Source: an uncultured Campylobacterota bacterium (lineage in GTDB: Bacteria > Campylobacterota > Campylobacteria > Campylobacterales > Arcobacteraceae). From it: a stretch of 40,251 bases of DNA. The position numbers and the translations under genes were made by a program. This document shows positions 1-7,546 of this stretch, piece after piece. Under the pieces are notes generated by a model. The model saw only the letters and a program-made list of their open reading frames with translations. It did no database searches and was not told where the DNA came from. Location of the stretch: positions 1-40,251 of the forward strand of contig CAIJNA010000163.1 in the NCBI GenBank assembly GCA_903821805.1, read 5' to 3'. Numbering within the stretch: position 1 is the first letter of the stretch; each line of letters begins with the position of its first letter.

Positions 1-31
1 ATAAATCCTCCCAAGTAAGAAACAATAATAT
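1..31 (-). promoter_or_regulatory. Shine-Dalgarno and possible -10 of a gene beyond the left edge
   Basis: Read on the minus strand, the last bases of the window are CTTGGGAGGATTTAT. This is a strong ribosome-binding site with the right spacing for a start codon whose last base lies just outside the window. A TATTAT box lies at 30..25. This suggests that another minus-strand gene follows ccoS. The gene itself cannot be seen, so this is an inference. The rest of 1–121 shows no gene. Confidence 0.35.
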
Positions 32-121
32 TTAACTCTAAGGGGTCAATGAGTTTCTCCGGCTCTTTAAGTTTTTCTAAGATTTAAGACAGACAGTAAT
101 TAAATGGTATATACTTTTAGG

Positions 122-355
122 TTATTTTTTGTCTTGAGAGTTTGATTTTATCTTATTGTTTTTTAGCTCTTTTATTTTATTTTCTTTTCTGATTGCATCT
201 TGTAAGTCTTCAGTGGAATCAAAAAGAAGTCCATCCATCATTTTTTTGCCATCATCAAATTGACCTTGTTTGGCAGCCCAAATAAATATTCCCAAAAGTG
301 AAAAACTCACAATGATTCCAATAAGTAATTCTAGCCATAATATTCCATCATTCAT
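122..355 (-). CDS. ccoS: cbb3-type cytochrome oxidase assembly protein CcoS
   Basis: This is a 77-residue protein with one N-terminal membrane helix (about residues 5–28), then a WAAKQGQFDD-type segment and a charged, lysine-rich tail. That arrangement and length are typical of CcoS (FixS), a small inner-membrane protein needed to mature the cbb3-type cytochrome c oxidase, probably in heme or copper insertion. The start codon abuts the stop of the upstream ccoI, so the two are translated together. That pairing strongly supports the call. The oxidase structural genes (ccoNOQP) are not in the window. Confidence 0.9.
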   Translation of the reverse strand: MNDGILWLELLIGIIVSFSLLGIFIWAAKQGQFDDGKKMMDGLLFDSTEDLQDAIRKENKIKELKNNKIKSNSQDKK

Positions 356-2761
356 TTATACACCTTTTTGGTTTTTTGGACCATTAATTTTAATGTTATT
401 TTCTTTTATTCTCATGCTATTTCCAACAACTAATAGTGAGCTAAGACTCATTGAAAGAGCCGCAATTAATGGTATCACATAGCCCATTATTGCAATAGGA
501 ATTGTGATTAGATTGTAAATTAAAGAGATTGTTAGATTTTGTTTTATAAACATAAAAGTTCTTTTTGAAATGTAAAAACTTTTAATAATCCCTTCTAGCT
601 TATCATTTAGTATGACAATATCACTAACACTAAGGGCTATATCAGACCCATTGCCCATGGCTATTGATATATCAGCTCTGCTAAGTGCTAAAGTATCATT
701 GATCCCATCACCAACCATGACAACTATTTTGTTTTCATTTTTTAGTTTGCTAACTAAATCAGCTTTGTCTACCGGTGACATTTTAAAATAATAATCAGAT
801 ATTTGTAATTCATCTGATACTTTTTTCACTACTTGCTCGTTATCACCACTGCAAATAATTGTCTCAATATTGTTATCATTTAAATATTTTATTGTTTGCA
901 ATGCATCAGTTCTGATCTCATCTTCTAATTCAAAAGTAGCTATTTTCTTGTCGTTGACCATAAAGCAATAACTTGTATATTGACTATTGAGTTCACTTCT
1001 TCCACCGAAAATATTAATATCTTTATATTTTGCTTTCATTCCAATAGCCGGTATTTGCTCGACACTTTCAAGAGCAAGATGAGTTAAATTTGAATATTCT
1101 TCAAGTAAATATATTTTGATTGCCACGCTCACTAAATGTGTCGAACTATCAACTAAGCTAAATAATAAATTTGCTTCTTGTTGATTCAAGTTTGATGTGT
1201 TTTTAATAACTTTTAATTTGCCTTTTGTTAGTGTTCCTGTTTTATCAAACACTACTGTTGTTGCTTTGGAGAAAGTTTCAATAAATTTGGCCTCTTTGAA
1301 TAGCAATCCTTCTCTGGCTAACCAACTAATTCCTATAAGGCTTGCAATTGGTGTTGCAAGAGCAAGTGCACAAGGACAAGCAATCACAATCACAGAAATA
1401 GTTACTATCAAGGAATGTTCAAAGTCAAGCCCGAAAAAATACCAGCTTATAAAGGTTACGGATGCTAAAAGTAAAATAGTTATTGAAAAATATTTTGATA
1501 ATTCATTGGTCATCTCTTCAATCTTTGGTTTTGAATTCAATGAGTCTTCAAGAAGTTCAACAATATGATTTAAAGTTGAATTTGCATAATCCTTTGTTGC
1601 TCTGTATCTAATCACCATATCTAAATTGATTGTTCCACTTATTATTTTGTCGCCAATTTTTTTATTAACAGGAACAGATTCACCACTTATACTACTTTCG
1701 TCAAACGAACTTTCTCCACTTATTAATTCCCCATCTACGGAACTTTTTTCACCATTTTTGACTTCAATAATATCACCAATCACAATATTGTCAATCGATA
1801 CAACTTCCTTGCCATTGTTTCTAATAACAGTTGCTTCATGCGGAATATATGCTTTAATCTTGTCCATCGTGTCAACTGCACTTTTTTTGCCCAAAACCTC
1901 AAGGTATTTGCCAACTAAAACAAAAGTTATTATCATGGAAACGCTATCAAAGTAACTATGTCCAAATCCACCAAAAAGAATATATAGTGAATACAAGTAG
2001 GTAAGGCTCGCGCCAGTAATAACCAAGAAGTCCATATTGATGATTTTATTTTTTAAACCATAATATGCACCCCTGTAAAATATCCAACCACTATAAAATA
2101 ATACAGGCGTTGCAAAGAGCCATTCTGCAAAATGGATAATTTTGAGCATGTCTGTGCTCATTCCTGTAAAAAATCCAGTATATTTTGCGACACCAATCAT
2201 CATTATATTCATGGAAGCAAAAATTGCTACACTCATTCTTAAAAAATAGTCTCTATTTTTTTTAAGCGCGTTTTGTTCGTTTATTGTTTTATCATAAGGG
2301 TAAGCGTTATAACCGATACTTCTTATTTTATCAATAATTCTTGCAAGATCAACAATATTTTCATCCCAAACAATTTTAGCCTTATTATTTGTAAAATTAA
2401 TACTCGCCTCAATAATCCCATCAGTCTCGTCTAAAATCTTTTCATTTAGCCAAATACATGCTGCACAATGTATTCCTTCAATTATTAAGTCTACGCGGCT
2501 GAATCCTTCCGAAGTTGTTTTTATGTATCTTTGTTTGAAGCTATCGGAATCAAAAGCTGAGCTATCTTTGCCTATTGCTATTGGCTTTGAGAGAACATTT
2601 TTGCCTATCTTTTCATAGAAACTTGTTAGCCCGTCATCTTGAAGTATATGATATACACCCTGACATCCGTTACAGCAAAAATATAATTTTAGATCTTCTT
2701 CTTGTATCATTACACTTTCGTCAAATTCTAATTGACAATGATTACACTTTACTGTAGACAT
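356..2761 (-). CDS. ccoI: Copper-translocating P1B-type ATPase for cbb3 oxidase assembly (CcoI/FixI)
   Basis: This 801-residue heavy-metal P-type ATPase has a Cys-rich N-terminus (C6, C9, C29, C30, C33), then an HMA domain with GIHCAACIW (C99, C102). Further on come about eight membrane helices, the ACPCALA metal-transport motif near residue 460, the DKTGTLT phosphorylation site near 505, and GDGIND in the nucleotide-binding domain. The Cys-rich N-terminus plus adjacent ccoS marks it as CcoI/FixI. That family moves Cu(I) across the inner membrane for the CuB site of cbb3 oxidase, rather than serving copper detoxification. Its start overlaps the end of the upstream gene by 13 bases. No degraded motif is visible. 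Confidence 0.93.
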   Translation of the reverse strand: MSTVKCNHCQLEFDESVMIQEEDLKLYFCCNGCQGVYHILQDDGLTSFYEKIGKNVLSKPIAIGKDSSAFDSDSFKQRYIKTTSEGFSRVDLIIEGIHCAACIWLNEKILDETDGIIEASINFTNNKAKIVWDENIVDLARIIDKIRSIGYNAYPYDKTINEQNALKKNRDYFLRMSVAIFASMNIMMIGVAKYTGFFTGMSTDMLKIIHFAEWLFATPVLFYSGWIFYRGAYYGLKNKIINMDFLVITGASLTYLYSLYILFGGFGHSYFDSVSMIITFVLVGKYLEVLGKKSAVDTMDKIKAYIPHEATVIRNNGKEVVSIDNIVIGDIIEVKNGEKSSVDGELISGESSFDESSISGESVPVNKKIGDKIISGTINLDMVIRYRATKDYANSTLNHIVELLEDSLNSKPKIEEMTNELSKYFSITILLLASVTFISWYFFGLDFEHSLIVTISVIVIACPCALALATPIASLIGISWLAREGLLFKEAKFIETFSKATTVVFDKTGTLTKGKLKVIKNTSNLNQQEANLLFSLVDSSTHLVSVAIKIYLLEEYSNLTHLALESVEQIPAIGMKAKYKDINIFGGRSELNSQYTSYCFMVNDKKIATFELEDEIRTDALQTIKYLNDNNIETIICSGDNEQVVKKVSDELQISDYYFKMSPVDKADLVSKLKNENKIVVMVGDGINDTLALSRADISIAMGNGSDIALSVSDIVILNDKLEGIIKSFYISKRTFMFIKQNLTISLIYNLITIPIAIMGYVIPLIAALSMSLSSLLVVGNSMRIKENNIKINGPKNQKGV

Positions 2762-3267
2762 TCAAAATAGCCTTTATTGTAGTTCTTTTTTATCATATTG
2801 TGTTTCTCTATTCGACCATTCATGCAAATATAAACACCGTTATTTTTTTCATCACTATTGATATTTTTTAGAAATCCTAATGCCATAAAAAGTGTAGAAG
2901 AAGCTTCAACCGGTTCAATGGAATATGGCTGCATCGCTCCAACAAAGACAATTGTTTTGTTCGTTACAAACTTGGATAAAACTTTCGCAGATTTCTTCAT
3001 AGTATCTGTACCATGAACAATAATAATCTCGCTTTCTTTAAGCTGCTGAATTGTTTCTAGGAGAAGTAACCTATCCTTTTTGTTCATCTCTAGACTATCT
3101 TTATGGATAAGACCTTTGACATTAATCATTTGATCATGTTTGTAAACTTTTTTTAGTATCTCATTGATAATTTGATTATCTTTAGTTACTTCTAATTCCC
3201 CAGTTAATGGTTGATATATTTTATTGAAGGTTCCACCGATATTGATAACTATTAGGTTTTTATTCAA
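2749..3267 (-). CDS. Short asparaginase-family protein, N-terminal domain only
   Basis: These 172 residues match the N-terminal catalytic domain of type I/II L-asparaginases. They have INIGGTF with the nucleophile-position Thr13, HGTDT with Thr87 and Asp88, VGAMQP, and a downstream Lys pair (K160/K161) where the family's catalytic Lys is expected. The usual C-terminal domain is missing, since full-length enzymes have about 330 residues. The start is TTG, preceded by AAAGGA on the minus strand. The end overlaps ccoI. The active site of asparaginases also draws on the partner subunit, so activity is uncertain. It could be a real one-domain hydrolase, a binding protein, or a decayed enzyme. The reading frame is clean. 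Confidence 0.75.
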   Translation of the reverse strand: MNKNLIVINIGGTFNKIYQPLTGELEVTKDNQIINEILKKVYKHDQMINVKGLIHKDSLEMNKKDRLLLLETIQQLKESEIIIVHGTDTMKKSAKVLSKFVTNKTIVFVGAMQPYSIEPVEASSTLFMALGFLKNINSDEKNNGVYICMNGRIEKHNMIKKNYNKGYFECLQ

Positions 3268-3307
3268 GTTATTTCTCTTTCCTTTGGTTTAATACAAGCT
3301 ATTTTAA

Positions 3308-3931
3308 TTAACCTATCCAATTCTCAATGATGACTTGTTTTGAAAACAGAGATGCTTTAATCATTGATGCATGACCAATAGAAATTAGTTTCTTACTAGC
3401 AACATCCAGATCATCATTAAGTATAAAATAATCATACTTGTCAAGACTTTCTAATTCAATTTTCGCATTTTTCAACCTATTCTGAATAATTGTTTCAGTG
3501 TCAGTATTTCGTTTGATTAGTCTTTTTTCTAGCTCATTCAACGTTGGAGTAGTTATGAATACTGATGTTGTTATGTCGTTTAATTTTTTTCTCACTAAAT
3601 CGTGACCTTGAACATCAATATCAAAAATAACTAATCTTTGCTCATTAAGTGCTTGATTTATAGGTTTCATTGATGTCCCATAGTAGTTATCATGAACGCG
3701 AGCATATTCTAGAAAATTATTATTTTTGATATCTTCTTCAAATTCTTCCTTAGTTACAAAAAAATAATCTATGCCATGTACTTCACCAATTCTAGGTGCT
3801 CTTGTTGTTGTTGATATTGAAAAATAATAATTAGTAAAATGTTCATAAAACTTTTTCAAAAGTGAACTTTTCCCGCATCCACTTGGGCCAGAAATTATTA
3901 AAATTGCTCCTTTATTAAGTTCATTTATCAT
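3308..3931 (-). CDS. gmk: Guanylate kinase
   Basis: This 207-residue protein is of normal length for the enzyme that converts GMP and ATP to GDP and ADP. The P-loop SGPSGCGKSS lies at about residues 14–23. TTRAPRIGEVHGIDYFF follows, the GMP-binding segment typical of the family. Further on come DIDVQG and a lid rich in Arg (RLIKRNTDTE). The start overlaps the stop of the upstream acidic protein gene by 11 bases, which indicates translational coupling. In C. jejuni, as I recall, gmk also sits beside an acidic protein gene. Confidence 0.96.
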   Translation of the reverse strand: MINELNKGAILIISGPSGCGKSSLLKKFYEHFTNYYFSISTTTRAPRIGEVHGIDYFFVTKEEFEEDIKNNNFLEYARVHDNYYGTSMKPINQALNEQRLVIFDIDVQGHDLVRKKLNDITTSVFITTPTLNELEKRLIKRNTDTETIIQNRLKNAKIELESLDKYDYFILNDDLDVASKKLISIGHASMIKASLFSKQVIIENWIG

Positions 3932-4709
3932 TGTCGAGCCTTATTTTTAAGATTATTTCATTGCCTTCAGCAAGATTGTCAACCATATTTTTATTTAGCT
4001 GTTTCAGTAGAGGAGACAACTCATCTAAAGAATATTTATTTAGTATTAATTCTGTAGGTTTAACCTCATCATATTCGTACTCTGGAAGATCGTCAATTGC
4101 TTGATCTATTATTTCTGATAATTCATTCCAATTATCTTTCTTTGATTTAATCTTATGCGATGAATAGCCATTTGTGCCTTCATTGATCATGCTTGAAAGT
4201 CTAGATAACTCATCTTTATCAAGTATTCCACCATGACCTAGCTGTTCTTTTTTAACAACCAAGTCAGCATCTGAATTCTGGTTTATTTCGTCAAATTCAC
4301 CTATCATATCATTAATTAAATTAGCAAGATCATCAGAAATTTGGCTATTAGTAGGCTCGCTACTTGAGTAAATAGTTTGACAGTTTTTAGTTTCTTTTGA
4401 ATCGTCAACTGTTTTTAGGATTTTTTCCAAACTATTATTTAATGTTGATGGCAAAAAAGGTTTTTCAATAACAAAATCATAATTTATTTCTTCTAAGTTA
4501 TCATCTTTTAAGAGCACTAATGTATTTGAATATGATCTTAGGTTTGATAAATTATGATCAGATAATGCGTTGTCAACAACTATTAAATCAAAATGATTTG
4601 TGATGCTAGTGTTGCTATATATTCTTAGATTTACCATTAGTTTATTTGCCATTAGAGTAAAAATTTTATTTATTATTTCTGTCTTTGATATTAAAGCAAT
4701 ATTCTTCAT
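3921..4709 (-). CDS. Acidic protein with a degenerate receiver-like N-terminal domain
   Basis: This 262-residue protein has no firm functional assignment. Residues 1–97 read like a CheY-type alternating fold. KNIALIS could be strand 1, FDLIVVDNA with D46 could be strand 3, and VIEKPF (K83-P84-F85) could be strand 5. The acidic pair expected after strand 1 is absent, so ordinary Mg-dependent phosphorylation is doubtful. The remainder is strongly acidic and probably partly unstructured. It is followed by a short basic patch (HKIKSKK) and a final segment of about 60 residues rich in E, D and L. It sits where C. jejuni carries a gene annotated, from memory, as a 'highly acidic protein'. Its start overlaps the upstream ABC gene's stop (TAATG), so the two are coupled. 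Confidence 0.7.
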   Translation of the reverse strand: MKNIALISKTEIINKIFTLMANKLMVNLRIYSNTSITNHFDLIVVDNALSDHNLSNLRSYSNTLVLLKDDNLEEINYDFVIEKPFLPSTLNNSLEKILKTVDDSKETKNCQTIYSSSEPTNSQISDDLANLINDMIGEFDEINQNSDADLVVKKEQLGHGGILDKDELSRLSSMINEGTNGYSSHKIKSKKDNWNELSEIIDQAIDDLPEYEYDEVKPTELILNKYSLDELSPLLKQLNKNMVDNLAEGNEIILKIRLDNDK

Positions 4710-5416
4710 TATTTAATTCTCTCTAGTTTTAGTTCATTTATTCTGTAAATTTTATCACACAAGTTGGCCAAATCTTCTTCATGTGTAACCAAAATCATAC
4801 CAGCTTTTTCATAAGCAATATACTTAAAAAGCACTTCCATAACTTCTTTAGCAGTATTTTTATCTAGATTTCCAGTCGGCTCATCTGCAAAAATAACTTT
4901 AGGACGTTTTGTAAGTATTCTGGCTACGGATAATCTTTGCTGTTGACCACCACTCAATTCACCAATACCTTGTGAAAGCACATGATCTATTTTTAGAGTT
5001 TTCATAAGCTCCATGTCAATAATTTTATCATTTAGAAACTCAGCAATTTTAAGATTTTCTTTTGCCGTAAAGCCTCGAAATAGATAATGTGCTTGAAATA
5101 CAATACCAAAAATATCCCTTCTTAACTCAAGTAATTTTTTTTGTGAAAGATTAAAAATTTCAGTATTTTTATAAAAAACTTTACCAGAATTTGGTTTTAG
5201 AAGTGAACAAAGGATATTTAAAAGTGTAGATTTTCCACATCCAGATGATCCTATTATTGCAATAGTTTCATTTTGTTTAAGTGTAAAATCAATTTCTGAA
5301 AATATAGGATAGTCAAATGTGTGAGAAATCCCTTTAGCTTGAAGTAAAATTTCTGGCGCCAGGGATGTTTGTAAGTTTGTAGTAGTTGCTGAATCTTCTA
5401 AATTTTGATTATTCAT
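4709..5416 (-). CDS. ABC transporter ATP-binding protein, LolD/MacB type
   Basis: These 235 residues form a single ABC ATPase domain. The Walker A motif GSSGCGKS is at 56–63, the Q-loop at FQAHYLF, the signature LSGGQ at 154–158, Walker B with DEP at 178–180, and the switch His212 in VTHEEDL. The sequence is closest to the LolD/MacB/FtsE group, whose partners extract lipoproteins or drive other periplasmic work. No permease gene is adjacent, so the partner must lie elsewhere and the substrate is unknown. The gene lies 25 bases downstream of tsf, and its stop overlaps the next gene's start. Confidence 0.85.
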   Translation of the reverse strand: MNNQNLEDSATTTNLQTSLAPEILLQAKGISHTFDYPIFSEIDFTLKQNETIAIIGSSGCGKSTLLNILCSLLKPNSGKVFYKNTEIFNLSQKKLLELRRDIFGIVFQAHYLFRGFTAKENLKIAEFLNDKIIDMELMKTLKIDHVLSQGIGELSGGQQQRLSVARILTKRPKVIFADEPTGNLDKNTAKEVMEVLFKYIAYEKAGMILVTHEEDLANLCDKIYRINELKLERIK

Positions 5417-5441
5417 AGTTCAACAACTTTATATTCGGAAA

Positions 5442-6491
5442 TTATTTAGCCATTTGAGCTGCAACTTCAGCTGCAAAATCTTCCTCTTTTTTCTCAATTC
5501 CATCACCAAGTTCAAATCTAACGTATTCAACGATTTCAATTGATGCATCAACAGCTTTTATAGCTTCTTCAACAGTCATTTTGTCATCCATTACGTAGTT
5601 TTGAGAAAGTAACGCGTTAGCTTTATCAAGTTGAGTATTATCTTCAATCCATCTAGCTATTTTACCAACTAAAATATTATCGATAATTTTTTCAGGTTTA
5701 CCTTCAGCAAGAAGCTCAGCTTTCATTGCAGCTTTTGCAGTTTCAATAGCAGCATCTGTTAATTGAACTCTTGAAACGTATTCTGGAATATTTTTCAATG
5801 GTTTTTTAAGTCTATAAAGTTCTTCGTTTTCTTTTTCAATATCAGCAATAATTGCTTTATTTTCAGACTCAATAAAATCAACAGATAAATCTTTATACGA
5901 AATAACAGTTGGTTTCATTGATGCAGCATGCATTGCTACTTTTTTTAGCATATCAATAGCTTTTTCTTTTGCTTCAGGAGCACAAGTTGCAGCCAAAATT
6001 ACACCAACTTTACCAAGATGAACATAACCATTTACGATTCCATTATCTGAGCTTACAGTTATCATTTTTCTAGCAACGATATTTTCACCAATAATCGCAA
6101 TTTTACCATTTAGGTATTCTTCAAAATTAGTACCATTGATATTTGTTTTTAATAATTCAGAAGTCTCTGTAATATTTTGTGATTGAACATGAGCTGTAAT
6201 ATCTTGAACTAACCCAACAAAGTTATCGTTTTTAGCAACGAAATCTGTTTGCGAATTAATTTCAGTCATTGTAGCTTTTGTGAAATCGCTATTAACAAGA
6301 ATATTTACAAGGCCTTCAGCTGCAACATTACCAGCTTTTTTAGCTGCTTTTGCAAGCCCAGACTCTCTTAAAAATTTCATAGCATTGTCAATGTTACCAT
6401 CACACTCATTTAATGCATTTTTGCAATCAAGCATACCTGCACCAGATTTCTCTCTTAATTCTTTAATAAGTTGTGGAGTTGCACCAGCCAT
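5442..6491 (-). CDS. tsf: Translation elongation factor Ts
   Basis: This 349-residue guanine-nucleotide exchange factor for EF-Tu has the UBA-like N-terminal domain (LIKELREKSGAGMLDCKNAL, about residues 8–27) and the TDFVAKN core motif near residue 82. It is longer than the E. coli protein (about 283 residues), as is usual in Campylobacterota. The gene begins 2 bases after the rpsB stop, the near-universal rpsB–tsf pairing. It is probably expressed from the rpsB promoter and subject to the same leader control. Confidence 0.97.
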   Translation of the reverse strand: MAGATPQLIKELREKSGAGMLDCKNALNECDGNIDNAMKFLRESGLAKAAKKAGNVAAEGLVNILVNSDFTKATMTEINSQTDFVAKNDNFVGLVQDITAHVQSQNITETSELLKTNINGTNFEEYLNGKIAIIGENIVARKMITVSSDNGIVNGYVHLGKVGVILAATCAPEAKEKAIDMLKKVAMHAASMKPTVISYKDLSVDFIESENKAIIADIEKENEELYRLKKPLKNIPEYVSRVQLTDAAIETAKAAMKAELLAEGKPEKIIDNILVGKIARWIEDNTQLDKANALLSQNYVMDDKMTVEEAIKAVDASIEIVEYVRFELGDGIEKKEEDFAAEVAAQMAK

Positions 6492-6493
6492 GA

Positions 6494-7276
6494 TTATTCC
6501 TTACCTTCGAATTCAGAAGCTTCCATTTGGATTTCAGTTGTAATATCAGCTATTTCTTCACTAGAAACTTCAGCTGCTGCTTCACCATTTTGTTCTAAAT
6601 AAGCCATTCTTCCTTCATTCATAGCAGCTGCCATTTCATTACAGAAAAGTTGTACTGATCTAATTGCATCATCATTTCCTGGGATTGGAAAATCTACAAG
6701 ATCAGGATCACAGTTAGTGTCAAGTGGAGCAATAACCTTAATACCAAGTCTTCTAGCTTCTAAGATAGCAATTTTTTCTTTAACTGCATCAATTACAAAC
6801 ATCATATCTGGAAGTTGTTTCATATCTTTGATACCACCAAGGTATGCTTCTAATTTTTCTTCTTTTCTTGAAAGCATTAATGCTTCTTTTTTAGTTAAAA
6901 GATCAAGTTGACCTTCTTCTCTCATTTTTTTGATAATTTCAAGTTTTCTAATTGATTTTTTGATTGTTGGGTAATTTGTAAGCATTCCACCTAACCATCT
7001 GTGGTTTACGAATGGCATATTACAAGAAATTGCCGCATCTTTTACCGCTTCATCAGCTTGTTTTTTAGTTCCAACAAAAATCATTGTTTCACCTTTAGCT
7101 GCCGCATCTCTTACTACATTATATGTATATCTGAAATATCTTAGTGTTTTTTGTAAATCTATAATATAGATATTTTTTCTAACACCAAAAATAAATTTTT
7201 TCATTTTTGGATTCCATCTTCTTGTTTGGTGACCAAAGTGTACACCACACTCTAATAAATCTTTCATTGTTACCAT
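6494..7276 (-). CDS. rpsB: 30S ribosomal protein S2
   Basis: This 260-residue S2 begins MVTMKDLLECGVHFGHQTRR, the typical Campylobacterota start. It contains the HRWLGGMLTN and PGNDDAIRS blocks near its usual positions and an acidic C-terminal tail. I chose the first ATG (7276). It is preceded by AAGGA on the minus strand at the correct spacing and matches the family's N-terminus. Upstream lies a structured 5' leader (7293–7376) that may mediate feedback control, as rpsB leaders do in some other bacteria. tsf follows directly. Confidence 0.98.
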   Translation of the reverse strand: MVTMKDLLECGVHFGHQTRRWNPKMKKFIFGVRKNIYIIDLQKTLRYFRYTYNVVRDAAAKGETMIFVGTKKQADEAVKDAAISCNMPFVNHRWLGGMLTNYPTIKKSIRKLEIIKKMREEGQLDLLTKKEALMLSRKEEKLEAYLGGIKDMKQLPDMMFVIDAVKEKIAILEARRLGIKVIAPLDTNCDPDLVDFPIPGNDDAIRSVQLFCNEMAAAMNEGRMAYLEQNGEAAAEVSSEEIADITTEIQMEASEFEGKE

Positions 7277-7292
7277 GTTGTTTCCTTCTTTT

Positions 7293-7376
7293 GAGCTTTT
7301 GCTCGGATTATTTAGGGGCTTTTACCTCTATAGCCATTCGTAAGTTTCCTTACAGCCCTTTATGAGAATTGCTATA
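7293..7376 (-). promoter_or_regulatory. Structured rpsB leader RNA, possible pseudoknot
   Basis: Read on the minus strand, TATAGC (7376–7371) can pair with GCTATA (7334–7329). GGGCT (7358–7354) can pair with AGCCC (7320–7316). Because these two helices interleave, they could form a pseudoknot. Between them is a perfect hairpin, GTAAG-GAAA-CTTAC (7353–7340). A second hairpin, GAGC-AAAA-GCTC (7304–7293), lies just before the ribosome-binding site. The pairings are read directly. Regulation by S2 protein is inferred from other bacteria. Confidence 0.45.
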
Positions 7377-7399
7377 TGTGAGTTCTGAATAGAAAAAAA

Positions 7400-7405
7400 A
7401 TTCTA
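7400..7405 (-). promoter_or_regulatory. Possible -10 box for rpsB
   Basis: TAGAAT on the minus strand follows a T-rich run and would place the transcript start about 115 bases before the rpsB start codon. That would include the whole structured leader. No -35 box is evident, which is usual for sigma-70 promoters of Campylobacterota. The rest of 7406–7546 holds only a weak 7-bp inverted repeat (GCTAATC/GATTAGC, 7497–7521) after pyrG. It has no T-tract, so I do not call it a terminator. Confidence 0.3.
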
Positions 7406-7546
7406 AAAAGTTTGTGATTTTATCTCTTTTTGGTTTAATTTATTCTTATGAGATGATAATGTTTTATTGATTGTTGCAATGGGAAGTAGAATTCTAGCTA
7501 ATCAAATTAGTTAAGATTAGCCAGATGAGTTTCAATAAGAATAATG

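Noticed and set aside
1197..1955. Plus-strand open frames opposite ccoI
   Set aside because: They lie fully inside a well-supported gene on the other strand, have no ribosome-binding sites and show no known motif.
7497..7521. Terminator after pyrG
   Set aside because: The 7-bp stem has an 11-base loop and no T run on the pyrG side, so it is too weak to call.
7277..7546. Small gene or tRNA in the rpsB–pyrG gap
   Set aside because: No open frame with a start signal and no cloverleaf was found. The paired segments fit an mRNA leader better.
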